Part shown: positions 42,601 to 54,600 of the stretch, piece after piece
Position numbering within the stretch: the stretch's first letter is position 1
Layout: every line of letters begins with the position of its first letter
Assembly: GCA_947623455.1 (NCBI GenBank)
Contig: OX392529.1
Location: 63,301,686 to 63,365,685 of the forward strand
Direction: 5' to 3'
Source: Mimachlamys varia
Taxonomy: Eukaryota > Mollusca > Bivalvia > Pectinida > Pectinidae
Length of the DNA stretch: 64,000 nucleotides
Translations under genes and position numbers: made by a program
The notes under the pieces: generated by a model
Databases searched by the model: none
Told to the model about the DNA's origin: nothing
What the model saw: only the letters and a program-made list of their open reading frames with translations

Positions 42601-45600
42601 CACAGCTCCTATATAGTGTTACCCTTCCGTTGAAAACACTATAACTCCTATAGTGTTACCCTTCTGTTGAGAACACCATATCTCCTATATAGTGTTACCC
42701 TTGTGTTGAGAACACTATAGCCCCTATATAGTGTTACCTTCTGTTGAGAACACCATAGCTCCTATATAGTGTTACCCTTGTGTTGAGAACACCATAGCTC
42801 CTATATAGTGTTACCTTCTGTTGAGAACACCATAGCTCCTATATAGTGTTACCCTTGTGTTGAGAACACCATAGCTCCTATATAGTGTTACCTTCTGTTG
42901 AGAACACCATAGCTCCTATATAGTGTTACCCTTGTGTTGAGAACACCATAGCTCCTATATAGTGTTACCTTCTGTTGAGAATACTATAACTCCTATATAG
43001 TGTTACCGTTCTGTTGAGAACACCATAGCTCCTATATAGTGTTACCTTCTGTTGAGAACACCATAGCTCCTATATAGTGTTACCCTTGTGTTGAGAACAC
43101 CATAGCTCCTATATAGTGTTACCCTTCTGTTGAGAACACCATAGGTCCTGTATAGTGTTTCCCTTGTGTTGAGAACACCATAGCTCCTATATAGTGTTAC
43201 CCTTCTGTTGAGAACACCATAGGTCCTGTATAGTGTTTCCCTTGTGTTGAGAACACCATAGCTCCTATATAGTGTTACCTTGTGTTGAGAACACCATAGC
43301 TCCTATATAGTGTTACCCTTCAGTTGAGAACACCATAGCTCCTATATAGTGTTACCCTTCTGTTGAGAACACCATATCTCCTATATAGTGTTACCCTTGT
43401 GTTGAGAACACCATAGCTCCTATATAGTGTTACCCTTCTGTTGAGAACACTATAACTCCTATATAGTGTTACCCTTCTGTTGAGAACACTATAGCTCCAA
43501 TATAGTGTTACCATTGTGTTGAGAACACTATAGCTCCAATATAGTGTTACTTGTGTTGAGAACACCATAGCTCCCATATAGTGTTACCCTTCTGTTGAGA
43601 ACACCATTGCTCCTATATAGTGTTACCCTTCTGTTGAGAACACTATAACTCCTATATAGTGTTACCCTTGTGTTGAGAACATCATAGCTCCTATATAGTG
43701 TTACCCTTCTGTTGAGAACACCATTGCTCCTATATAGTGTTACCCTTCTGTTGAGAACACCATTGCTCCTATATAGTGTTACCTTCTGTTGAGAACACTA
43801 TAACTCCTATATAGTGTTACCCTTGTGTTGAGAACACCATAGCTCCTATATAGTGTTACCCTTGTGTTGAGAACACCATAGCTCCTATATAGTGTTACCT
43901 TCTGTTGAGAATACTATAACTCCTATATAGTGTTACCTTGTGTTGAGAACACTATAACTCCTATATAGTGTTACCGTTCTGTTGAGAACACCATAGCTCC
44001 TATATAGTGTTACCCTTCTTTATTGTGACCAAATAGCTTTAGCACCATCTCTTTGTCACCAGTCTACGGGATCAGTACTCTCAACGCAGCAAGGATGCAA
44101 CAGTTGGTATCATGATTGCAACTAAACTCAATCAAATTTAGTTCTTTAGCACTTCAGAAGAAAATAGTAAGGTTGAATAAGGAAGAGTCCTTTATGTTTT
44201 CTCACATGAAGCATCCTTACACAGAAAACAAAAAGGTCAGGTCACATTCAGATGAGGTTTTGAAGCAATTTGTTTCATTTCTCTCCTGTTTGTTTGTTTA
44301 CATCTAGATAACAAACGAAAAGGTCGCCTGGAAAAAAGAGTCGAAAGTTGGGTCCCTGGAAAATGCAAAGCATTCACCTGGAGGCGGTAACGTTAAAGTA
44401 CGGTATCCGAGGTTATTACCAATGTGACAGCTAATGTGTATAGATGTGTTAGTGTTGTGTGTGGATCATCTGTAACACCATCATTGTAATGTCCAATGGT
44501 AGTATCTGATCAAGATGGTGATGTACCATATCATACAGTCTATATCTACATGTTACAGGCTTGCTTTTTGATTTGCTTTTATTCTCTTGACTGCTTTCAC
44601 CACCCACGGTAAATGTCTGATTTCACCCCCACAGTACATGTCTGATTTCACCCCCACAGTACGTGTCTGATTTCACCCCCCACAGTACATGTCTGATTTC
44701 ACCCCCACAGTACATGTCTGATTTCACCCCCACAGTACATGTCTGAATTCACCCCCACAGTACATGTCTGATTTCACCCCCACAGTACATGTCTGATTTC
44801 ACCCCCACAGTACATGTCTGATTTCACCCCCACAGTACATGTCTGATTTCACCCCCACAGTACATGTCTGATTTCACCCCCACAGTACATGTCTGATTTC
44901 ACCCCCACAGTACATGTCTGATTTCAAGCCCACAGTACATGTCTGATTTCACTCCCACAGTACATGTCTGATTTCACTCCCACAGTACGTGTCTGATTTC
45001 ACCCCCACAGTTCATGTCTGATTTCACCCCCACAGTACATGTCTGATTTCACCACCCACAGTAAATGTCTGATTTCACTCCCACAGTAAATGTCTGATTT
45101 CACCCCCACAGTACATGTCTGATTTCACTCCCACAGTACGTGTCTGATTTCACTCACATAGTACGTGTCTGATTTCACCCCCACAGTACGTGTCTGATTT
45201 CACCCCCACAGTACATGTCTGATTTCACTCCCACAGTAAATGTCTGATTTCACCCCCACAGTACATGTCTGATTTCACTCCCACAGTACGTGTCTGATTT
45301 CACCCCCCACAGTACATGTCTGATTTCACCCCCACAGTACATGTCTGATTTCAACCCCATAGTACGTGTCTGATTTCACCCCCACAGTACATGTCTGATT
45401 TCACCCCCACAGTACGTGTCTGCTTTCACCCTCACAGTACATGTCTGATTTCACCTCCACAGTACATGTCTGCTTTCACCCCCACAGTTCATGTCTGATT
45501 TCACACCCCCACAGTACATGTCTGATTTCACCCCCACAGTACATGTCTGATTTCACCCCCACAGTTCATGTCTGATTTCACACCCCCACAGTACATATCT

Positions 45601-48600
45601 GATTTCACCCCCACAGTACATGTCTGATTTCACACCCCCACAGTACATGTCTAATTTCACCCTCACAGTACATGTCTGATTTCACCCCCACAGTACATGT
45701 CTGATTTCACCCCCACAGTACATATCTGATTTCAACCCCACAGTTCATGTCTGATTTCACCCCCACAGTACATGTCTGATTTCAACCCCACAGTTCATGT
45801 CTGATTTCAACCCCACAGTACATGTCTGATTTCACCCCCACAGTACATGTCTGATTTCACCCCCACAGTACATGTCTGATTTCACCCCCACAGTACATGT
45901 CTGATTTCACCCCCACAGTAGATGTTTCTCTTACTTTTCCTCGTTGATATGTATTTTATTTAGATATTGCATGTAGATGAACAGGTAGGGAGCTGGAACA
46001 CCCAATCCAAACTGCGATGGATTCTCCTGGAAAACGCTCACCACACCCCAGGAGGAGGCAATACAAAAGTATGGTTTTTGTGTGACTCAAAAAAGATTAG
46101 AATTTTATTGTTTCCTTTTTGATTTTCCATTTTGTTATAATTCCAAATATATGAAAAAAATGTTTTCAGAAATATCTATAGATCCTTGAAATTTTTTAGA
46201 AGTAAACATATGATCGATATGATGATGTGTGATTAACAATTATTAATAATACCCTTTGACTGAAGATAATCAGTTACTGGAGGTAGCTGTGTGTAGACAG
46301 AATCTTGGGTGGAGAAAATTCATCCAAGTTTCATGATATGTTACTGATATATCTATTGTACGTCTCTCTTGAAAGATTCAGTTTGTACCTTATCTGGTGG
46401 TTCAGACTATACAGATGTTCAGATCTTGTGAACCATATCTGGTGGTTCAGACCAGATATATGTTCAGAACTTGTGAATCATATCTGGTGGTTCAGACTAT
46501 ATATATGCTCAGAACTTGTGAACCATATCTGGTGGTTCAGACCAGATATATGTTCAGAACTTGTGAACCATATCTGGTGGTTCAGACTATATAGATGTTC
46601 AGAACTTGTGAACCATATTTGGTGGTTTCGACTATATAGATGCTCAGATCTTGTGAACCATATCTGGTGGTTCAGACTATATATATGCTCAGAACTTGTG
46701 AACCATATTTGGTGGTTCAGACTATATAGATGTTCAGATCTTTTGAACCATATCTGGTGGTTCAGACCAGATATATGTTCAGAACTTGTGAATCATATCT
46801 GGTGGTTCAGACCAGATATATGTGCAGAACTTGTGAACCATATTTGGTGGTTCAGACTATATAGATGTTCAGATCTTGTGAATCATATCTGAAGGTTCGG
46901 ACCAGATATATGTTCAGAACTTGTGAATCATATCTGGTGGTTCAGACTATATATATGTTCAGAACTTGTGAATCATATCTGGTGGTTCAGACTATATATA
47001 TATGTTCAGAACTTGTGAACCATATCTGGTGGCTCAGACTTTATAGATGTTCAGAAATTGTGAACCATATCTGGTAGTTTAGGCTATAAAATTGGTGTAT
47101 CACATTTGGTGATGTAACATGACAACACTTAAAGAAAACTTACATTTATAGATCTTATCTCTTCATATCCATTCTGTTTAGATATTAGATGAGAAAGTCA
47201 CATGGAAGAAGGATTCTAAAGTTGGATCAATGGAAAACGCCCACCATGTACCTGGTGGTGGGAATCAAAGAGTAGGCAAAAGTTATTCAGAGTAATTAAG
47301 CTGTAATTTTTGAAAACATAGGTGATTTATATATTGACCCTGTTGATCTCATATGACAGTGCAAGGGAAGTAACTCATATATTGACATTACCAACAGTTA
47401 CTTCCCCAGATTGGAACTCTTACTCGAAGGAGATATGATTGTTGTAGAGTGATGAAATAAAATGGGGGGAAGACAGCATTGGAGTCAGTAGAGTCATTTA
47501 TAGTGAATTAACAGTGGTAGCAGAGCGAACTGTGGCTGTTTTTGGGAGAAAAGTGTACCTGAACAACTCATTGGAGAATTCTAACAGAGTTAAAGAGTAG
47601 TGCCTAGTGAGAGGAGAAAATGACAACTAAAGTGAATCCACCAACTTTCCATAAAGGGAAATCTTATGAACTTTACAAACAGGAACTGTTAGCCTGGAAT
47701 GAAATAACAGAGCTTGCCAAAGCTAAAAGGGGTGTTGCTATTGCTCTCAGTCTGCCAGAGGATTGTGAACAAAGAATCCGTGAGAAGGTGTTTGATCAAA
47801 TATCTCTAGATGACTTAAAACAGGAAACTGGATTTGGAACACTGGTTACATTTCTTGACAAACATCTAGCCAAAGATGATCTTGCAGACAGTTTGGAAAA
47901 ATTTGAGGATCTAACAAAAAGTGAAGGTCAGTCAGTAAATGATTTCATAGCTACCTTTGATAGTAAATACCGAAGGATCGAGAAAAAAAATATGAAATAC
48001 CCGTCAGAAATCTTAGCCTTCAAGTTACTAAGGAAAGCAAACATCACAAAAGAGGAAAAAATGTTGGTTTTGACAGGCATGAACTATGAAAATCGTGACA
48101 CCCTATATGAGCAAGCTAAAACATCCTTGAAAAAGTTTAAGGGGGAAGGCAGTCATGTTAAAAGTGACACACCAAGTATCAAGCTTGAACCAACTTTCTT
48201 GGCAGAAAATGAGGAAGCATTGTTGGCTGCAGGGTATGTGAAAAGAGGGAACTATGGATACAGAAGAGGTGGGCGTCAGAACAGGGGGAGTGGGAGAGGA
48301 TTTCAATCATCCCAACGAGGAGTCAAGAACATAAACCCTACAGGGCCTGATGGAAAAGTTCTTACATGTCGGTCATGTGGGTCATTTCGCCATCTTATAG
48401 CTAAATGTCCCGACAGCTGGGAAAACATGGCAAAAGTGAATGTTGCGGAAGAAGAAGAACAGGCAGTATTGTTCACAGGGTATCACAAGGAGGACATCAT
48501 ACAACTTGGTGCTGATGCACGCAATTGTGCTGTGTTAGACAGTGCTTGTAGTAGTACAGTATGTGGAAAGACTTGGTTACAAACTTATCTAGACTCACTC

Positions 48601-51600
48601 AGCGATGAGGACCGTATGAAAGTGATTAGTGAGGAAGGACACAGAGTTTTCAAGTTTGGTGGAGGAACGAAGATAAAATCAGATGGTGAATATGTTCTTC
48701 CCATGTGCATGGTAGGAAAACAGGTAACAGTCAGAACAGATGTGGTGGACTCAGACATTCCTTTGTTACTGTCAAGGTCAGCTATGAAAAAAGCTGGGGT
48801 TAAAATGGACTTGGAGAATGACACCGCTGTGATTATGGGAGAAGAAGTAGCTTTGAATCTCACATCATCTGGCCATTATTGCATCCCAATTGACAAAACA
48901 GAGACACTTCCTGTTGAGGAAGTGAATGCTGTAAAAATTGAAGAACTCAGCCCAGAGAAACGGAAATCAACCTTGTTGAAGCTTCACCGTCAGTTTGCTC
49001 ATCCTCCAAAGAAGAGACTGGTAGCATTGTTGAAGGATGCTGGAGCATGGCATGAAGAGTATGATGAGGACCTATCTGAAATAGACACAAATTGTGAACT
49101 TTGTAAGGTCTATGCCAAGACCCCACCGAGGCCGGTTGTAGCATTACCAATGGCTAGAGAGTTCAACGAAAAAGTGTCAATGGATCTCAAGCATTACAAC
49201 GACAAATGGATACTGCATATGATTGACATGTGGTCTAGATACACAGTTTCTGTTTTCATCACCAGAAAGAAACCCAGCAATGTAATTGATGCCTTGATGA
49301 AGAACTGGGTCGGGGTATTTGGAGTCATGGGTGCATTGATGACTGACAATGGAGGAGAGTTCAACTCAGAGGAAATGCGGGAGGTCACTTCAATCTTGAA
49401 CGTGCGCGTGTGCACTACAGCAGGAATGAGTCCTTTTCAAAATGGTTTGTGTGAACGAGTACATGCAATCACTGACATGATGTTTGTTAAATTAGCAGCC
49501 GAACATTCAAAAGTAGAGCCTGAAACTCTTTTAGCCTGGGCCAACATGGCGAAAAACTCGCTGCAAATGTGGAATGGCTTCAGCAGCCACCAGCTTGTGT
49601 TTGGAAAGAATCCTAACCTACCTAACATCATGCAAGCAGAGTTACCAGCCTTAGAAGGGAGCACAACGAGTGAGATATTTTTCAAGCACTTGAATGCCTT
49701 GCATGAAACACGGAAGGCTTACATACAAACAGAGGCTGACGAAAGGATAAGGCGAGCCTTGCGGTCAAAAGTGAGGGCAGCAGAACAGGTGTTTGAAAAT
49801 GGTGACAGCGTATTCTACAAACGAGAAGGGAGGGAGCGCTGGCTTGGACCTGGAAAGGTTGTGTTCCAGGACGGTAAAGTTGTGTTCGTGAGACATGGTG
49901 GTGTTTTTGTCCGAGTATCACCCAACAGGCTGTGTAAAGTGAAAGGGCATGTCAAAGATGGAATTTCAAATGAAGATCGTGATGAAAGTATTACTGATTC
50001 TACAGGAAGTCAGAAGGGCCCAACAAAATTTCACCAGATTGTATCAGAAACAGTCACAGGTAAACCAGACAATGATACAAGTGATGATGATGAGAATCCT
50101 AGTCTCACTCAAGGTCAAGGTCGTGTCAAAGAGAATTTACATATTCAATACAAGATGCCAGCATCTGAGGAATGGACCAGTGCTACAATAATCAGTAGGG
50201 CAGGCAAGGCAACAGGAAGAAACAAAACATGGTATAATGTACAAGATGATGTCAGTAATGAAATGAAAAGTGTGGACTTAGGCCGTGTAGAATGGAAAAC
50301 ATTGGATAGTGAAGATGAAGTACAGATTGCAACTGATGAACTAAATCCTAGCATTGAAACAGCTAAACAAGCTGAATTACAGAAGTTGCGGCAGTTTGAA
50401 ACATATACTGAAGTGGAAGATCATGGGCAAAACACCATATCTACAAGATGGGTGATAACAAATAAAGACGGTAACCCAAGAGCAAGACTTGTGGCTAGAG
50501 GTTTTGAAGAACAGTCGTTTATACCTAAAGATAGCCCAACTGTAGGAAAGGGAGCAATGAGAATTTTCCTTACTGTTGCAGCAAGTAAACATTGGAAAGT
50601 CAAAACTACAGATATCAAGTCAGCATTCCTACAAGGAAAAGAGCTGGATCGAGAGGTATTTATCAAACCACCAGCAGAAAGTGACGCAACAAAAGGTATA
50701 ATTTGGAAACTCCAACATGGCTTATACAGACTCAAGGATGGAGCAAGACAGTTCTACTTGAGTGTGAAAGATGAGCTTATAAAACTTGGGTGTAGACAGT
50801 TACAGCTTGACCCTGCAGTATTCACATTAATAAAGGATGGAACCCTGGTCGGAATCATATGTTGCCATGTTGATGATTTTCTACATGCGGGCAATGAAGC
50901 ATTTGAGGAAATGATTTGCAGGCTTAGAGAGCGATTTCTTGCTGGTAAAGTGGAGGAAGGAAATTTCAAATACATTGGTTTCCACATAAAACAAAACACA
51001 GATGGAATCATACTTGATCACTCCATGTATATGGAGCAACTGGATCACCCACAGATAGACCCAATACGTGCTTCCCAAAAGCAAGGCGAACTTACTGAAG
51101 GTGAACAGTCACAGTATCGCAGGTTAGTTGGTCAGTTAAACTGGGCAGTGCAAGGATCACGACCTGACATGGCTTTTGAACTGGTGGATTTAAGTACAAA
51201 ACTTTCTGCAGCACTTGTGAGTGACTTATTACGAGCTATAAAAGCTATAGGAAAGTTGAAGGATATAAGGCCAGTACAGTTGTTTCCTTCCTTGCAAGGG
51301 AACCCCACCAGGGACTGGGAGATCGTAATGTTCAGTGATGCAGCTTTAGGAAATATCAATAACAGCAGAGGTAGCACGGGAGCGCACATTGTTTGGTTTA
51401 AAGATAGGCTCGGAAATTGTTGTCCAATTCACTGGAAGTCCAACAAAATTAAAAGAGTTGTGAGGTCCACCATTGCTGTTGAGGCTTTAAGCTTACAGGA
51501 AGGACTTGAATCAGCACTGTACTACCGGAAAGTGTATGAAGACATTTGTGGGATGCAGGAGACCAAATTACCGATCACTGCGTTCATAGACAATAAGAGT

Positions 51601-54600
51601 GTAGTTGAAGCACTTCAATCAACTAAACTTGTTGATGACAAACGTCTGAGGATCGACATTGCTGCTATTGTGGAGATGAAAGATCATAACTGTGTCGAGG
51701 TCAAATGGTGTCCAGGAAGGATACAGCTTGCTAATTCTCTGACAAAAAGAGGAGCATCAGGAATTGAGTTATTGAATGTGTTGCAAAGAGGGAAAATGCC
51801 AGAGGAATTTGTGTGATACACTTAGTTTGTTGGGGCATAATAATCCCCGTGACCGGAGGATAGTCTAACCCAGTGATGGTCACTTAATTGATCTTGTTAG
51901 TGTATGAACTTGAACATTTTCATGATTGACTCATTTCTAATTTGTTTATTCCCCTACTTAATTAATTTCTCTAAAATATAATAATAACCATAACTCCAGA
52001 AAAAGAAAAAAAAAAAAAGAAAAGAAAATTGTAATTAATGTTGATCTCATATGACAGTGCAAGGGAAGTAACTCATATACTGACATTACCAACAGTTACT
52101 TCCCCAGATTGGAACTCTTACTCGAAGGAGATATGATTGTTGTAGAGTGATGAAATAAAATGGGGGGAAGACAGCATTGGAGTCAGTAGAGTCATTTATA
52201 GTGAATTAACAGACCCAACCAATAGGAGTCTCAGTGATTACCACAGGTCACGTCACGTTCAGTAGTGGACCATATCACTGGTATGTGACTGAAATGACAG
52301 AGTTATGCCCTCTGTATCAGTGGTGTATACTGAGTTATGTCCCCTGTATCAGTGGTGTATACTGAGTTATGCCCCTGTATCAGTGGTGCATACTGAGTTA
52401 TGCCCCTGTATCAGTGGTGCATACTGAGTTATGTCCCCTGTATCAGTGGTATATACTGAGTTATGTCCCCTGTATCAGTAGTGTATACTGAGTTATGTCC
52501 CTTGTATCAGTGGTGCATACTGAGTTATGTCCCCTGTATCAGTGGTGCATACTGAGTTATGTCCCCTGTATCAGTGGTGTATACTGAGTTATGTCCCTTA
52601 CATCAGTAGTGCATACTGAGTTATGCTCCTTGTATCAGTGGTGTATGGTGAGCAATGGCCCCTGTATCAGTGGTGCATACTGAGTTATGTCCCCTGTATC
52701 AGTGGTGTATAATGAGTTATGTCCCCTGTATCAGTGGTGTATACTGAGTTATGTCCCCTGTATCAGTGATGTATACTGAGTTATGTCCCCTGTATCAGTG
52801 GTGTATAATGAGTTATACCCCCTGTATCAGTAGTGTAAACTGAGTTATGCCCCCTGTTTGCCATAAAATATCCTTACTGATCAGCTGTCGTAACCTGTAA
52901 AATATCCTCACTGATCAGCTGTCGTAACCTGTAAAATATCCTTATTGATCAGCTTCTGTAACCTGTAAAATATCCTCACTGATCAGCTGTCGTAACCTGT
53001 AAAATATCCTCACTGATCAGCTTCTGTAACCTGTAAAATATCCTCACTGATCAGCTGTCGTAACCTGTAAAATATCCTCACTGATCAGCTGCTGTAACCT
53101 GTAAAATATCCTCACTGATCAGCTGTCGTAACCTGTAAAATATCCTCACTGATCAGCTGTCGTAACCTGTAAAATATACTTATGATCAGCTGTTGTAACC
53201 TGTAAAATATCCTCACTGATCAGCTGTCGTAACCTGTAAAATATACTTACTGATCAGCTGCTGTAACCTGTAAAATATCCTCACTGATCAGCTGTCGTAA
53301 CCTGTAAAATATACTTATGATCAGCTGTTGTAACCTGTAAAATATCCTCACTGATCAGCCGCCATAACCTGTAAAATATCCTCACTGATCAGCTGCTGTA
53401 ACCTGTAAAATATCCTCACTGATCAGCTGCTGTAACCTGTAAAATATCCTCACTGATCAGCTGCTGCAACCTGTAAAATATCCTCACTGATCAGCTGCTG
53501 TAACCTGTAAAATATACTTACTGATCAGCTGCTGTAACCTGTAAAATATACTTACTGATCAGCTGCTGTAACCTGTAACTTCCTGATGAAAAATTATTTC
53601 ATCGCAGAATACTGATTATACCTTTAGTTTGCAACCATAGAATAATTTCATAACTATCATAGAAGAAATTGTTGACAGTATGTTGATAGGTAGAACAGAT
53701 AAATGTTCATTCAGTCTTGGTCAAAGGTAACTAAAAACTTAATTCTGTTTAGATATTAGATGAAAAAGTCACATGGAAGAGGGAGTCTAAAGTTGGATCA
53801 ATGGAAAACGCCCACCATGTACCTGGTGGTGGGAATCAAAGAGTAGGCATTAGTTTTTATCAGTAAAAAGTGATGATTAAATTGTTTTCAAATTGGATGT
53901 AAATTTGTATCTGATGAACAAAATTCTAAGTATTCAAAATCAACTTGTGTCTGTGTTTAAAAAATATCTGAAGATGTAACAGCACAGGGAAAAGGAGCTA
54001 TGAATGAAGTCACTGGAATTAGGAATTCATCTAATGTTACTGAATGAATTTCTTAAAATTTAGTCAGTAAAAATGGATATCATGTACATTGATGACGGAG
54101 TTCTTAAGTGTACAAGTGGATGAAAATATTGACAGTTCTGAATAAAATTCATAACTATTATATTTACTAATTTTTTTAACTATCTATATTTGTTATTTTC
54201 AACTGATTCATATAACTTTGCTCTGTCAATATGATTATTTTCTTTACAATAAAATGATTACATATAAACTGCTAAACTCTGGTAATCATCAGTTATTCCT
54301 AGATTTTATTGTTCTTCAACTTCAATGGTTACCTGTGTCTTGGTCCTTTCTAGATAGTAAATGAACGAGTTTCATGGAACACAGACTCAAAAATAGGTTC
54401 TCTGGAAAACGCTCGCCATGTACCAGGAGGTGGGAATGCTCAAGTAAGGTTGAGTGACGTGTCAGTAACTGATAATAATATAAATGGCTTTAATTTCGTG
54501 ATCAGTTTTTCTTAATCTTTTAACAGTTTGAACTGATTACACAATGTACATGTATTATAAAAAAAGATAATTTACTACTTGGGTAATCTGTATTCTATCT

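Larger units (their letters stand above)
31549..44307. other. Intron of 12.8 kb holding four major arrays
   Basis: Holds the arrays at 31871, 34196, 37914 and 39464, a (TCTG)n run at 33571-33606, a G-run at 33325-33343, and a dispersed-repeat end at 36311-36343. The stretches 32991-34190, 36345-37910, 38781-39463 and 44020-44307 show no gene; 37411-37475 has about five copies of a TATGATTTTATAATG unit. No additional PGGG exon was found in it. Confidence 0.8.
47341..52211 (+). mobile_element. Intact Ty1/copia LTR retrotransposon, 4871 bp
   Basis: Full element in the intron after the class A exon at 47182, in the same orientation as the MAP gene. It has two 173-bp LTRs (TGTTGA...TTAACA) differing at a single base (T at about 47382, C in the 3' copy), a 5-bp target duplication GACCC on both sides (47336-47340 and 52212-52216), a primer binding site, a purine-rich tract and one long open frame with no break. 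The near-identical LTRs mean a very recent insertion. Protein order gag-protease-integrase-RT-RNaseH defines copia rather than gypsy. Which animal copia clade it belongs to needs a tree. Confidence 0.95.

Noticed and set aside
39463..43577. Minus-strand frames with VTLYRSYGVLNRR repeats
   Set aside because: 39-bp satellite; frames broken many times by indels.
46305..47077. Frame with WWFRLYRCSELVNHI repeats
   Set aside because: 45-bp satellite in the intron between two MAP exons.
47620..51816. Host gene or gypsy-type element
   Set aside because: Integrase precedes reverse transcriptase, the primer site matches initiator Met tRNA, and LTRs and target duplication are intact: copia.
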